A stretch of 64,000 nt of DNA. It comes from Pseudomonas quercus. Lineage in GTDB: Bacteria > Pseudomonadota > Gammaproteobacteria > Pseudomonadales > Pseudomonadaceae. Under the pieces are notes generated by a model. The model worked only from the letters and a program-made list of their open reading frames with translations. It was not told where the DNA came from and searched no databases. The DNA lies in the NCBI RefSeq assembly GCF_012033695.1, contig NZ_JAAVJI010000002.1, positions 310,001 through 374,000 on the forward strand, written 5' to 3'. Both the position numbers and the translations under genes were made by a program. Below are positions 9,225 through 18,272 of this stretch, in pieces. The first letter of the stretch is position 1. Each line of letters opens with the position of its first letter.

Positions 9225-10283
9225 TCAGGCGTTACCGGCCAGGCGCAGGCGTGCGGCGTGGGTGAAGTCCAGCATACGCTTGAGCGGGCGAATGGCGTGG
9301 GGTATCAGGGCAGGCTCCACGAAAATCTCGTTAGTGCCTTCGCGCAGGCACTCCAAAGTACGCTGCAACGTGTTCATAGCCATCCACGGGCAGTGCGCAC
9401 AGCTTCGACAGGCTGCGCCGTTGCCCGCCGTGGGGGCTTCGATAAAGGTTTTGTCCGGGCAAAGCTGCTGCATCTTGTAAAAGATGCCGCGGTCGGTTGC
9501 CACAATGAACGTAGGGTTAGGCATGCGCTGGGCCGCAGCGATCAGCTGGCTGGTAGAACCCACGGCATCGGCCAAGGCAATCACCGCTTCCGGAGATTCA
9601 GGATGAACCAGCACGGCCGCATCGGGGTACAGGGCTTTGAGGTCCTCCAGCTGCCGGGATTTGAACTCTTCATGAACGATGCAGGCACCGTCCCAGAGCA
9701 ACATGTCTGCGCCTGTGTGCTTCTGGATATAGCCCCCCAAGTGACGATCCGGCGCCCAGATAATTTTTTCGCCGTTGTCCATCAGGCTTTCAACGATCTC
9801 GACCGCACAACTGGACGTCACTACCCAGTCTGCCCGGGCCTTTACGGCGGCTGAGGTGTTGGCATATACCACAACGGTCCGGTCTGGGTGCTGATCACAG
9901 AAGGCTGAAAAGGCTTCCACCGGGCAGCCCAGGTCCAGCGAACACGTGGCCTCCAGGGTCGGCATCAGAATACGCTTTTCCGGGTTGAGGATTTTGGCGG
10001 TTTCCCCCATGAAGCGCACGCCAGCAACCAGCACGGTGCTAGCGCTGTGCTGATTGCCGAAGCGGGCCATTTCCAGCGAGTCCGACACGCAACCGCCTGT
10101 TTCCTCTGCCAGGGCCTGGATAACCGGGTCGCAGTAATAGTGCGCTACCAGTACGGCATCCCGTGCTTTGAGTTCATCCGCGATGGCCTGCCGATACTGG
10201 GCCTGTTCGGCTTCGCTGAGAACCACGGGCTGCCGTGCATCCAGGTGAGCCTGGACAAGCAAGCGTTCGGAAATATGGGACAT
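9225..10283 (-). CDS. nadA: quinolinate synthase NadA
   Basis: A 352-residue quinolinate synthase that condenses iminoaspartate with dihydroxyacetone phosphate to quinolinate in de novo NAD synthesis. Cluster ligands for the oxygen-labile [4Fe-4S] centre are visible: Cys114 in EATCSLDLG, the Cys of [11 protein letters not shown], and the CRSCAHCPW motif near residue 290. Motifs [16 protein letters not shown] and HPESPEAV are also characteristic. ATG 10283 gives MSHISERLL and a length close to E. coli NadA (347). The frame is open further upstream, but that part has no family resemblance. The gene seems to stand alone, without nadB next to it. Confidence 0.95.
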   Translation of the reverse strand: MSHISERLLVQAHLDARQPVVLSEAEQAQYRQAIADELKARDAVLVAHYYCDPVIQALAEETGGCVSDSLEMARFGNQHSASTVLVAGVRFMGETAKILNPEKRILMPTLEATCSLDLGCPVEAFSAFCDQHPDRTVVVYANTSAAVKARADWVVTSSCAVEIVESLMDNGEKIIWAPDRHLGGYIQKHTGADMLLWDGACIVHEEFKSRQLEDLKALYPDAAVLVHPESPEAVIALADAVGSTSQLIAAAQRMPNPTFIVATDRGIFYKMQQLCPDKTFIEAPTAGNGAACRSCAHCPWMAMNTLQRTLECLREGTNEIFVEPALIPHAIRPLKRMLDFTHAARLRLAGNA

Positions 10284-10351
10284 GACAGGGCCTACAGGGT
10301 GCGGGTGGATGCAAGCCGCAACTATACACCCACCGCACTGGCGAAGCGTAT

Positions 10352-11593
10352 CTAGGGCACAGGATCGGACAGTTCTACCATGCGCGGCACCTGCCAATTG
10401 GCCGCAAGCAGCAAGGGCATGGGCTTTCCAGTGAGATAACCCTGCACGTTATCGGCGCCCAGGCGGCGAAGGGTGATCAGGTCCGGAAGGTTCTCGACGC
10501 CCTCGGCCACTACCCGGCAGCCCGTTTCTCTGGCAAATGCAATCAGTGCCGAGGCCATGGCTCGGCGTTGCGCATCATGCTCGATGCCCTGGGTCAGGGC
10601 CATGTCCAGTTTGATGATGTCGGGCCGCAGTTGAAGAATGTGCCTCATGCTTGAATAGCCGGCACCGGCGTCGTCAATGGCCAGGCGCAGCCCGGCAGCG
10701 CGCAGTGGGTCGATGGCTGCGGTAAGGGCGTCATAATCGGAAACGATGCAGTGCTCCGTGAGCTCCAGCACCAGGCGATGAGGATCATGGCCCGCCAAGG
10801 CGCGCGTTAGCCGGCCGGATAGCAGCAATTGTGGAGAGCAGTTCAATGAAAGGTAATGCCCGTGTGAAAGCTGGCTCAGGCCCTTGAGTGCTTTTTCTAT
10901 CGCGTATAGCTCCATTTCCAACCCAAGGCCTGCTTCGGCTGCCTCCTTGAACCAGAGGTCCGGGCTGCGCACAGGCTCATGGGTGAAACGTGCCAACGAC
11001 TCCCACCCGCAAATCTGCCCCTGGCGAAGGTTCACGATAGGCTGGTAGACCACGTTTGGTTGTGCAGTCGCCAAGGCGGCGCATATGAGACGGTGCTTGC
11101 GCAGCCGCTCGTCCTTGGCCTGTTGATCGGCCTCAAGGCGATCGGCAATCAACTCGGCAAATACCTTAAGCATTCCCAGGTCGCGGTCACCTAAAGTAGG
11201 GTCGGCCTGGCCTGAAAAACAACACAATGTTCCGTACAGTTGCCCGCTACTCAATTTCACCGGCACGCTTAGGTGCGCCCCGATAGGCAAGCCACGGGTT
11301 TCGGGTATGGCCATGGCCAAAGGAAATACCGAGGTGTCCGGAATAAGCTGGGGCAGGCGCCCTTCTACGACCTTTTTGCAATATCCGCTTTCCAGTGACA
11401 GATGGTCGCCGCGTTTAATAGGCGAATTGCCCTTGGCGTCCACGTGGGTAAATACGCGGTCCTTTTCGCGGAACCTGGATATGAAGGCCACATCCATACC
11501 CAGGTGGGTCCTCAAGGCCCTTAGTGCCTTGTCTATACCATCATCCCCAGTATTTATTGAAGATTTAAGGTCCATGACATGCGTTGCGTTCAT
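10352..11593 (-). CDS. GAF-EAL protein, putative cyclic-di-GMP phosphodiesterase
   Basis: A 413-residue protein with an N-terminal GAF sensor (~15-165) and a C-terminal EAL domain (~175-405). The signature motif reads ESL instead of EAL (WESLARF). The catalytic Glu is kept, as are the other metal and general-base positions: LSLNCSP (Asn), LVLELTEH (Glu), [11 protein letters not shown] (Asp-Asp), DIIKLD (Lys), VVAEGVEN (Glu) and VQGYLTGKP (Gln). Hydrolysis of cyclic di-GMP to pGpG is therefore plausible. ATG 11593 is preferred because GGGAGGT sits just upstream. It probably lowers cyclic di-GMP in response to a ligand or redox cue sensed by the GAF domain; the ligand cannot be read from the sequence. 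Confidence 0.85.
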   Translation of the reverse strand: MNATHVMDLKSSINTGDDGIDKALRALRTHLGMDVAFISRFREKDRVFTHVDAKGNSPIKRGDHLSLESGYCKKVVEGRLPQLIPDTSVFPLAMAIPETRGLPIGAHLSVPVKLSSGQLYGTLCCFSGQADPTLGDRDLGMLKVFAELIADRLEADQQAKDERLRKHRLICAALATAQPNVVYQPIVNLRQGQICGWESLARFTHEPVRSPDLWFKEAAEAGLGLEMELYAIEKALKGLSQLSHGHYLSLNCSPQLLLSGRLTRALAGHDPHRLVLELTEHCIVSDYDALTAAIDPLRAAGLRLAIDDAGAGYSSMRHILQLRPDIIKLDMALTQGIEHDAQRRAMASALIAFARETGCRVVAEGVENLPDLITLRRLGADNVQGYLTGKPMPLLLAANWQVPRMVELSDPVP

Positions 11594-11860
11594 CGGCCTA
11601 CCTCCCTGTGACAACCGTGATACAGAAAGGGTAAAGCTTTAGGAAAGGGTTACGCCAGCTTCATGTGAAAAACCTTTGCACCTGTCCACTACCATTATCC
11701 GTTAGCGCTCGGCGGTGTAAAGCGTAGGCGGCCAGTTTTCGACCCCCTACCTTTTTAAATGCTTGAGCGTTAACTAATGAAAATTGACACAAGAGCGGCA
11801 CAAGCTATTTCTATAACTGCCCGATCATTCGTTTGACAACTCAACAGTGCTTTGTGTGTG

Positions 11861-11900
11861 GAACGTGCCAAAGGGCTTGTGTGAGCCTTTTGGCACGTTC
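11861..11900 (-). terminator. long hairpin downstream of the KGG gene
   Basis: A 17-bp inverted repeat (11861-11877 with 11884-11900, one mismatch) with a 6-nt loop lies directly after the stop of the KGG gene on the minus strand. The T-run is poor. It is probably a transcription end or stability hairpin. The rest of 11594-11908 holds the AT-rich upstream region of the GAF-EAL gene, where I could not place an unambiguous promoter. Confidence 0.55.
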
Positions 11901-11908
11901 AGCACCCT

Positions 11909-12103
11909 TCAGCCATTGGTCACAGTGGTGTCCTTGTTTGAGCCACGATGGCTGCGCCTTCCACCCTTGCGACCCGCTTCTGCCGCCCTGGCCGGGTCGT
12001 TGGCAAAATTGCCACCCGACACACTGCCACCCTTACGCCCGGCTTCGGCCGCACGTGTTGGGTTATTTGCGAAGTTACCAGCGTTCTTACTCTTAACTGC
12101 CAT
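11909..12103 (-). CDS. KGG-domain stress-induced small protein
   Basis: A 64-residue, very hydrophilic, Gly/Lys/Arg-rich protein with two copies of the NFAN(N/D)P-RAAEAGRKGG motif (residues ~10-27 and ~31-48), which defines the KGG family (general stress protein, con-10/YciG-like). Members are induced in stationary phase and by osmotic or desiccation stress; their biochemical role is unknown. A good ribosome binding site (AGGAGGA) precedes ATG 12103. The gene stands alone, divergent from mntH, and is followed by the 11861-11900 hairpin. Confidence 0.85.
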   Translation of the reverse strand: MAVKSKNAGNFANNPTRAAEAGRKGGSVSGGNFANDPARAAEAGRKGGRRSHRGSNKDTTVTNG

Positions 12104-12397
12104 GGCGATATCCTCCTGGATGTGGGTCGCTACATAGTTATGGAAGCAGCCTATGGGAATAAGTTTTTCATAAATACTGGCTTAGCTGACAAACGGTTTA
12201 GCAGGGCTAGTACCCCTATTTAACCCAACGGGGAAAGTTGTATAAGGATTAAGCAGTTACTTGAACAGAGTATCGTTGAAGTCCAGACCGTCAGAGTTTT
12301 GCGCAGACCAGCGGCCAGCCCTGTTCTGGACCTGAACGCTGGCCCTTTACGGTGTTCCTATCCAGGTGCGTGCTTTTTTATCTTGTGGAGCTTGAAC
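12104..12397. other. divergent intergenic region between the KGG gene and mntH
   Basis: About 290 bp of relatively AT-rich DNA serve as the promoter region for both genes. I see no strong palindrome, no clear MntR or Fur box and no recognisable manganese riboswitch. Confidence 0.5.
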
Positions 12398-13774
12398 GTG
12401 GCGGACCCTGAAGACCGACCCAATTTCCGTGCCGATGACGGCGAGCCAGCATTGCTCAGCCGTTTTGGCGTAGGTGCCAGGCCCAGCCTTGGGGATTTGA
12501 ATGCCAGCATCCAGGTGCCGCAGAACGGCGGATGGTTAAGGCGGTTGATTGCCTTCGCCGGGCCAGGGTACATGGTCGCCGTAGGGTATATGGACCCAGG
12601 CAACTGGGCGACCGACCTGGCAGGCGGCTCGCAGTTCGGCTATATGCTGTTGTCAGTAATCCTGCTGTCGAACCTGATGGCCATTGTGCTGCAGGCGCTG
12701 GCTGCCCGCTTGGGGATCGCTACTGGCATGGACCTGGCCCAGGCGTGCCGGGAGCAGTATAGCCGGCCAGTGAGAATCGCCCTGTGGCTGGCCTGCGAGC
12801 TAGCCATCATTGCCTGTGACCTGGCCGAAGTGATTGGCACTGCCATTGCGCTCAAGCTGCTGTTCGACATTCCACTGATCTGGGGGGCGATCCTCTGCGC
12901 GCTGGATGTTTTCCTGATTCTCCTGCTGATGCGCCGTGGGTTTCGTTGGCTGGAGGCCTTTGTGATTGCGCTTCTAACCTTGATCTTTGGCTGTTTCGCA
13001 GCCCAAATGATAATGTCGCATCCACCGTTGGCAGAGGTGTTTCACGGGTTCATTCCTCAGAAAGAAATCATCACCAACCCGGCAGCGCTCTACCTGGCCA
13101 TTGGCATCATTGGCGCAACCGTGATGCCGCACAACCTCTACCTCCACTCCTCCATTGTGCAGACCCGTGCCTACGAACGTACCGACGCAGGTAAGCGACA
13201 AGGCCTAAGGTGGGCGGTGACTGACAGCACCATTGCCTTGAGCCTGGCGCTGTTCGTCAATGCCGCCATTCTTATTACAGCGGCCGCCGTGTTTCATTCT
13301 GCCGGGCGCACGGATGTCGTAGACATCGAACAAGCACACGAACTGCTGTCGCCCATGCTCGGTATTGGTATCGCCTCCACCCTGTTTGCAGTCGCATTGC
13401 TGGCCTCAGGCATCAACTCCACCGTGACCGCCACCCTGGCGGGGCAAATCGTAATGGAAGGCTTTCTTCACCTGCGCATCCCCGATTGGGCACGGCGGTT
13501 GATTACTCGTGGAATAGCGGTAGTTCCGGTGGTGGTGGTTACAGCGTTGTATGGAGAACGCGGCACCTCACAACTGCTTGTATTCAGCCAGGTGGTGTTG
13601 TCGATGCAGCTGCCTATGGCAGTGATTCCGCTGGTGCGGTTCGTCACAGACCGTTCGAAGATGGGGGCATTGGTCGCAGGCCGTGGGCTTGCAGTGCTGG
13701 CATGGGTGATTACAGCGCTGATCGTGGTGTTGAATATGAAGTTGCTGGTGGGGTTTGCGCAGGAATGGCTGTAG
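12398..13774 (+). CDS. mntH: Nramp-type divalent metal transporter MntH
   Basis: A 458-residue polytopic inner-membrane protein of the Nramp family, a proton-coupled importer of Mn(II), with Fe(II) and other divalent ions as minor substrates. The metal-binding DPGNW motif of TM1 is at residues ~66-70, the TM6 motif [13 protein letters not shown] is near 240, and about eleven hydrophobic helices can be counted. I chose GTG 12398 because TGGAG lies 7 nt upstream; in-frame codons before it would add about 33 residues without family resemblance. The roughly 45-residue hydrophilic N-terminal extension before TM1 is a little longer than in E. coli MntH. A strong terminator hairpin follows. Confidence 0.92.
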   Translation: MADPEDRPNFRADDGEPALLSRFGVGARPSLGDLNASIQVPQNGGWLRRLIAFAGPGYMVAVGYMDPGNWATDLAGGSQFGYMLLSVILLSNLMAIVLQALAARLGIATGMDLAQACREQYSRPVRIALWLACELAIIACDLAEVIGTAIALKLLFDIPLIWGAILCALDVFLILLLMRRGFRWLEAFVIALLTLIFGCFAAQMIMSHPPLAEVFHGFIPQKEIITNPAALYLAIGIIGATVMPHNLYLHSSIVQTRAYERTDAGKRQGLRWAVTDSTIALSLALFVNAAILITAAAVFHSAGRTDVVDIEQAHELLSPMLGIGIASTLFAVALLASGINSTVTATLAGQIVMEGFLHLRIPDWARRLITRGIAVVPVVVVTALYGERGTSQLLVFSQVVLSMQLPMAVIPLVRFVTDRSKMGALVAGRGLAVLAWVITALIVVLNMKLLVGFAQEWL

Positions 13775-13790
13775 CTACCTGGTAAATGCA

Positions 13791-13817
13791 GGTTCGTCAG
13801 CCATACGCTGACGAACC
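13791..13817 (+). terminator. hairpin terminator after mntH
   Basis: Perfect 11-bp stem GGTTCGTCAGC / GCTGACGAACC with a 5-nt loop, 17 nt after the mntH stop. It is followed by TTGCAACTGTT rather than a clean T-run, so partial activity is likely. Confidence 0.6.
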
Positions 13818-13824
13818 TTGCAAC

Positions 13825-13892
13825 TGTTGCTTACGATCAGGTGTTGCTTACGATCAAGTGTTGCTTGCTATCAGGTATTACTTGGCATCGCC
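13825..13892. repeat. 17-bp tandem repeat at the 3' end of the DUF4142 gene
   Basis: Three near-identical 17-bp units (TGTTGCTTACGATCAGG and variants at 13825, 13842 and 13859) run into a degenerate fourth unit (13876-13892) that contains the stop codon and last codons of the DUF4142 gene. The array seems to have grown by duplication of the gene's 3' end. Confidence 0.8.
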
Positions 13893-14384
13893 ACCATGAG
13901 CAGCGGCCAATTTCTTGGCCCCTGTCAGGTGAGCTTCCAGCTTGGGCAGGGTCTCTTTGGCAAAGGCCTTGAGTTCTGCATCTTTGCCTTCGTTGATCTC
14001 TTTCTTGAAGATCTCGATGGTTGCTTCGTGTGCTTTCACCTGGTTATTGGCATACGATTTGTCGAACGAGTCATCCCGGATGTCGAGGATCATGGCCTTG
14101 GCCTTGTCCATCAACATGGCATCGGAGGCGACTTCAAGCTTCTTGGCGGTCGCAATGCCCTTGAGCTTTTCGTTAGCCGCCGTGTGATCCTTGATCATCA
14201 TGGCGGCATAGGTTTTTACATCAGCCGACTGGCTTTTCTGCTCGGCCAGTTTGCCTGCTTCAATCTCGGCAATGCCCTTGGCCGAGGCATCGTCCACGAA
14301 GTCTTCGGCATCGGCGGCAAAGGCGGTATGTGCGCCTAGCAGAAGGAATGCACCGCAGATACCGGCTTTGAGGGTCTTGTTCAT
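13878..14384 (-). CDS. DUF4142 periplasmic protein
   Basis: A 168-residue protein with a Sec signal peptide (LLLGAHTAFA|ADAEDF, about 23 residues) and one DUF4142 helical domain. Typical features are the start AEDFVDDASAKGIAEIEAGKLA, the segment VKTYAAMMIKDHTAANEKL and the C-terminal KLEAHLTGAKKL. DUF4142 is a ferritin-like four-helix fold of unknown function, often linked to envelope stress or copper/oxidative conditions. AAAGGA precedes ATG 14384 by a suitable distance. Its neighbours (mntH and the CopC-like gene) are metal related, but that is only an association. Confidence 0.85.
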   Translation of the reverse strand: MNKTLKAGICGAFLLLGAHTAFAADAEDFVDDASAKGIAEIEAGKLAEQKSQSADVKTYAAMMIKDHTAANEKLKGIATAKKLEVASDAMLMDKAKAMILDIRDDSFDKSYANNQVKAHEATIEIFKKEINEGKDAELKAFAKETLPKLEAHLTGAKKLAAAHGGDAK

Positions 14385-14497
14385 GTTGGTCGTCCTTTCA
14401 TGAGTGGCAAACAGGCGCTTGTAGCAGCACCGCGCACTCTTTCTGACGGACTGATTACCGGACGGTTCAGGTTTTTTGAGGCACAGGCCTGGCCTAC

Positions 14498-14851
14498 CTA
14501 TTTAATTGTGAACCGGTAATGCCCCTCGCTTCGGTGAGTATCCACCGACACGACTTTCCATTGAACGTCCCAGGCTCCGGTACTTAACGGCAAAGCCGGC
14601 GCTGCAATCAAGGTACTGTCATCGCCGTCTGCGCGGTGTACCTGCGTCTTCACCACCTCGCCCTTGTCATTGACCAATGTGACTTCGCTGAACGCAGGCT
14701 CTACCCCCTCACTGAAGCTCAAGCGCAACTCGGCAGGCGCAGCCACGATGCTGTCGGGGGCGGGGCTTGGCGTGCGCAGGTGGGCATGGGCCCATACGGA
14801 ATTAGAAAGAACGCTGGCCAGAGCGAGGATGGCGGCGGCAGAGGTTTTCAT
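14498..14851 (-). CDS. copC: CopC-family periplasmic copper-binding protein
   Basis: A 117-residue protein with a signal peptide ending at WA|HAHLRTPSPAP. The mature protein would start with His, the usual first Cu(II) ligand of CopC. The other Cu(II) ligands fit the C-terminal VSVDTHRSEGHYRF (Asp and His of DTH). The fold is a small cupredoxin-like beta barrel (LRLSFSEGVEPAFSEVTLVN). The Met-rich Cu(I) site of plasmid CopC is absent, so this is the single-site, chromosomal form. No copD follows it. ATG 14851 is used because it gives a normal signal peptide; a start at 14890 would add 13 residues. Confidence 0.85.
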   Translation of the reverse strand: MKTSAAAILALASVLSNSVWAHAHLRTPSPAPDSIVAAPAELRLSFSEGVEPAFSEVTLVNDKGEVVKTQVHRADGDDSTLIAAPALPLSTGAWDVQWKVVSVDTHRSEGHYRFTIK

Positions 14852-14952
14852 CGAGACGTACCCACAAGCGATGGCGAAGCCCAGCATCATAGCGGCATGC
14901 CCTCCTGCAAGCGAACATCCACCGCTTGCGAGCCTTGCAGTATGTGAGGATC

Positions 14953-15996
14953 ATGGCGCATCAGTTGCCACCGTCGGGCCCTGGGCTCATGAACAAAAAG
15001 GTCTCCGCGACCATCACCGATGTTGCACGGCAGGCCAACGTCACGACCATTACCGTGTCACGTGCCTTCAACAAGCCTCATCTGGTCAAGCCCGATACCC
15101 TTGAGCGTATTCTTGCCGCCGCCCGTGACCTGGACTACGTGCCCAATGCCTTCGCCCGCGGCCTCAAGCGCAGTGAAAGCCTGATCGTGGGCGTTGTGAC
15201 CGCCTCAGTGGACAACCCCTTCTACAGTGAGATGATCAAGGCCATCTCTCGGGAGGCCAAGGCTCAGGGCTACACGATCATGCTGATCGATACTGATGGC
15301 CTCGCTGACGTGGAAGAAAAGGCCATTGAAACCCTGTTGGGCTACCGTGTGGCCGGCATCATTCTGTCGCCGGTTTCCGACGAGCCAGGGTACCAGCCCG
15401 CGTACCTGAGCCGTTTGAAAAACGGTGATATTCCCGTGGTACAGCTGGACCGAGCCCTGGCGGGTACCCCCTTCAGCCAAGTGGTGCTGGACAACTACCA
15501 CAGTGGCCTGAAAGGCGCGCTTTACCTGCTCAGCAAAGTACCCGACCTGCAGCGAGTGCTAGTGCTTACAGGCCCGGCAGGCTCGCGCATCAGCCATGAA
15601 CGCCTTGAGGGTGTGAAGGCCGCAGTCGCTGGTTGCGGCCGAACCGTGACCCTGGACGTACTGGCCGGTGACTACACCTTGCAACCCGCCTATGACGCGA
15701 CGCTGGCTTACCTGCGCCAGCATTCTGCCCCAGGCGCGCTGTTCGGTTTCAACCAACTCATTACTTTAGGAGCGCTCAAAGCCCTGCGCGAATGTGGTAT
15801 CCACCGAAGTGACCTGGCCATCTGTGGCATCGACCGCCTACCGTTTGCCGACATCTTCGAATTTCCCGTTCCCTGCGTAGCCCATGACGGCACTCAGGCC
15901 GGCGCCCTGGCCATGCGCCTGCTGCTAGAGCAAATTCGTGACCCTTTGAAGGGGCAAGCCCGAGAAGTGGTGACAGGCGCGCTGGTGAATGGCTAA
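14953..15996 (+). CDS. LacI-family transcriptional regulator of the polyol cluster
   Basis: About 347 residues. An N-terminal LacI helix-turn-helix (TITDVARQANVTTITVSRAFN...) with hinge (YVPNAFARGLKRSES) is followed by a ribose-binding-protein-like effector domain. The start is ambiguous: ATG 14953 has GAGG close upstream, whereas ATG 14989 (MNKKVSATI) gives the more usual N-terminus but no clear ribosome binding site. The gene converges on the leftward polyol operon (6 bp between its stop and that of the SDR gene) and is very probably its repressor; a matching palindrome lies at 22937-22954. The effector is likely the polyol or one of its oxidised or phosphorylated products. Confidence 0.9.
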   Translation: MAHQLPPSGPGLMNKKVSATITDVARQANVTTITVSRAFNKPHLVKPDTLERILAAARDLDYVPNAFARGLKRSESLIVGVVTASVDNPFYSEMIKAISREAKAQGYTIMLIDTDGLADVEEKAIETLLGYRVAGIILSPVSDEPGYQPAYLSRLKNGDIPVVQLDRALAGTPFSQVVLDNYHSGLKGALYLLSKVPDLQRVLVLTGPAGSRISHERLEGVKAAVAGCGRTVTLDVLAGDYTLQPAYDATLAYLRQHSAPGALFGFNQLITLGALKALRECGIHRSDLAICGIDRLPFADIFEFPVPCVAHDGTQAGALAMRLLLEQIRDPLKGQAREVVTGALVNG

Positions 15997-16002
15997 TGCC
16001 GG

Positions 16003-16740
16003 CTAACGGCTGGTGTAGCCCCCATCCACCGCCAAACACACCCCACTGATCATGGCAGCGCCCTCGCTGAGCAGGAACATCACGGGGGCGGCGACTTCCG
16101 AGGGTTTGGCGAACCGGTTCAAGGGAATGGCCGCCAGCATAGGCGCGCTTTTGGCAGGGTCCCCCCAGGCCATGGTCGCCATGGGGGTAAGCGTTACCGT
16201 AGGGTTCACGGCATTGACCCGAATGCCGTAGCGCCCCCATTCGCCGCACTGCACGCGGGTCATGGCGTCCATGGCGGCCTTGGAGGCGCAGTAGCTCAAA
16301 TGGTCATCCAGCCCTACCATCGAGGCCTGGCTTGATACGTTGACAATGCTGCCGGCGATCCCGGCAGCGATCATGTCCTTGGCCACGCTGCCTGCGATCA
16401 TGGCTGCACCCCGCACATTCACGGCCATGGTTTGGTCGAACGTGAGGGGGTCCACATGGGTCGCGGCGTGCAACAAGGCAATGCCTGCGCAATTGACTAA
16501 CCCATGCAGCGGGGGAAGCTCGGCGCAAGCGTGCTGTACGGCCACTGGGTCGGCAATGTCCACCTGCAGTACCGTAGCGCCTTCGGCCTCCAGCCGCTGA
16601 AGCGCTTCTGCATCACGGCCCAATGCATAAACGCTGGCGCCGGCCTTGAGCAACTGCTGCGCCACCTCCAGCCCGATGCCGCTGGTAGCGCCGGTCACCA
16701 GCACCCGCTGGCCGGTGAATTTGAAGCTGAAGTTACTCAT
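16003..16740 (-). CDS. SDR-family oxidoreductase, DCXR / L-xylulose reductase-like
   Basis: A 245-residue classical short-chain dehydrogenase: TGATSGIG cofactor motif (residues 16-23), NCAG in place of NNAG, Ser of IVNVSSQ and YCASK catalytic residues near 150, and a C-terminal VDGGY. The run RVNAVNPTVTLTPM...W.DP...M...IPL.RFA is characteristic of dicarbonyl/L-xylulose reductases and of bacterial tetritol/pentitol dehydrogenases. It is the last gene of the polyol operon; its ATG 16740 overlaps the end of the kinase gene by 8 bp. A role in interconverting a keto-sugar and a polyol is likely; the exact substrate is unknown. Confidence 0.85.
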   Translation of the reverse strand: MSNFSFKFTGQRVLVTGATSGIGLEVAQQLLKAGASVYALGRDAEALQRLEAEGATVLQVDIADPVAVQHACAELPPLHGLVNCAGIALLHAATHVDPLTFDQTMAVNVRGAAMIAGSVAKDMIAAGIAGSIVNVSSQASMVGLDDHLSYCASKAAMDAMTRVQCGEWGRYGIRVNAVNPTVTLTPMATMAWGDPAKSAPMLAAIPLNRFAKPSEVAAPVMFLLSEGAAMISGVCLAVDGGYTSR

Positions 16741-18262
16741 CCCTGGCACTCCGCAACTGGTGGAAGATAGGTTTCAACGCGGGGTAGCACGCCTGGTAGG
16801 CCTCGAACAGGCGATTGTAACGTTCACGCACGGCCGCATTGGGCTTAGCCCTGGGGCGTAGACGCACCCAGCCTTTGTTCAGTTCCGCTTCGCTTACCAG
16901 CCCGGCCGTGTGGGCCGCCAGCAACGCTGCGCCATAGGCCGCCTCGACGTCCTGGGCGATGGACACCACGTCAAAGCCTGTGATGTCGGCGATGATTTGC
17001 ATCCATAGGTCTGAATGGCTAGCCCCGCCTACCACAATCAACGTGGTATCCAGGTCACCCACCGCGTTGCGACCCGCTTCGATGTTATGGCGCAGGGCGT
17101 AAGTTACCCCTTCCAGCACGGCACGGTACAAATGGGCTTTGCCGTGCTGTAACCCCAGGCCGATGTAGGCGCCACTGGCCTTGGCATCCCACACCGGGCT
17201 GCGTTCGCCCATCAGGTAGGGAAGGAACAGCAGCCCTTCACAGCCGGCGGTAACCTGGCTGGCCAGGTGCTCCAAGGCCGTGTGCGGGTCTTCGCCCTGT
17301 GCCGGCTGTACGTCGCACACCTGCTCCCGGAACCAGGTGACTGATGCCCCGGCGGTCAATGCACCGCCAAAGCTGTAGAGATCACGATCGCCACGGTAGA
17401 CGTGTGGAAAGCTGACCAACCCATGGTGGGCATCGGCCTGCGCATCAAGGTAGCCCCAGCACATGCTGGTACCGATCATGGCCACATGCTTGCCTGGCCG
17501 ATTGACACCCGCGGCAAAGGTGGCCATGGCAGCATCCACACCACCGGCCAGTACGGCGGTGCCTGACAGCAGCCCAAGCCGTGCAGCAGCTTCAGGCAAC
17601 AGGCCGCCTACAACATCAGCCGACTGCAGCAGCCGTGAAGGCATCAATGCCGGATCGATGCCTAGTGCTTCAAGCATTGGCTGCGACCACCGGCGTTGCA
17701 CGATGTCGTAGACCCCGCCGATGTTGCCGGCACTGCTGTGGTCAATGGCCAGTTCGCCTGTCAGTGCATGGTTTACGTAGCTGTTGGGCGGCAACAGCCA
17801 GCGCGTGCGATCCCATACCTCTGGGCGCTGCTGCTTGAGCCATAGCATCTTGGTGAAGCCGTAATAACTGTCTACGCCGTTGCCAGTAATTGCCTTGAGC
17901 TGCTCCAGGTCTACGTTCGCCTGGACGTGTGCCACCTGTGCTTCGGCCCGGCGGTCCATCCAGATCAGGCAAGGGTGCAGGGGCTCCATGGCCTCGCTTA
18001 CCGGAATGCCCGAACCGCCATATAAGCTGCTGACGCATACGGCCTTGATCTGCACAGGGTCTACCTGTGCCTCGGCTGTGCAAGCCGCTACACAGTGATA
18101 CACCGCGTCCAGCCATACCTGAGGCCACTGTTCGGCCCAACCTGGCCTGGGGGTATCCACCCGGTACGCCTGGCTGTGGTGGGCAAGCACCTCGCCGGTT
18201 GCCGAGACCAGCAAGGCTTTGGTGCTCTGGGTGCCGATGTCCACACCGATCACGTATGCCAT
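16733..18262 (-). CDS. FGGY-family carbohydrate (polyol/ketose) kinase
   Basis: A 509-residue FGGY kinase with two actin-like ATPase domains. The N-terminal phosphate-1 motif is GVDIGTQSTKALL; the substrate region includes IWMDRRAEAQ and the FGGY-C region GGASHSDLWMQIIADI. Length and motifs fit the xylulokinase / erythritol kinase / ribulokinase group. ATG 18262 is preceded by GAGGG. The gene starts 10 bp after the dehydrogenase stop and overlaps the SDR gene, so the products are probably made together. It should phosphorylate the imported polyol or the ketose formed by the dehydrogenase (for example an erythrulose or a pentulose). Assigning one substrate is not justified. Confidence 0.88.
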   Translation of the reverse strand: MAYVIGVDIGTQSTKALLVSATGEVLAHHSQAYRVDTPRPGWAEQWPQVWLDAVYHCVAACTAEAQVDPVQIKAVCVSSLYGGSGIPVSEAMEPLHPCLIWMDRRAEAQVAHVQANVDLEQLKAITGNGVDSYYGFTKMLWLKQQRPEVWDRTRWLLPPNSYVNHALTGELAIDHSSAGNIGGVYDIVQRRWSQPMLEALGIDPALMPSRLLQSADVVGGLLPEAAARLGLLSGTAVLAGGVDAAMATFAAGVNRPGKHVAMIGTSMCWGYLDAQADAHHGLVSFPHVYRGDRDLYSFGGALTAGASVTWFREQVCDVQPAQGEDPHTALEHLASQVTAGCEGLLFLPYLMGERSPVWDAKASGAYIGLGLQHGKAHLYRAVLEGVTYALRHNIEAGRNAVGDLDTTLIVVGGASHSDLWMQIIADITGFDVVSIAQDVEAAYGAALLAAHTAGLVSEAELNKGWVRLRPRAKPNAAVRERYNRLFEAYQACYPALKPIFHQLRSARDE

Positions 18263-18272
18263 GGCAGCGCCC

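Noticed and set aside
12104..12397. A manganese riboswitch or MntR box before mntH
   Set aside because: I could not identify the conserved riboswitch core or a palindrome of the expected type.
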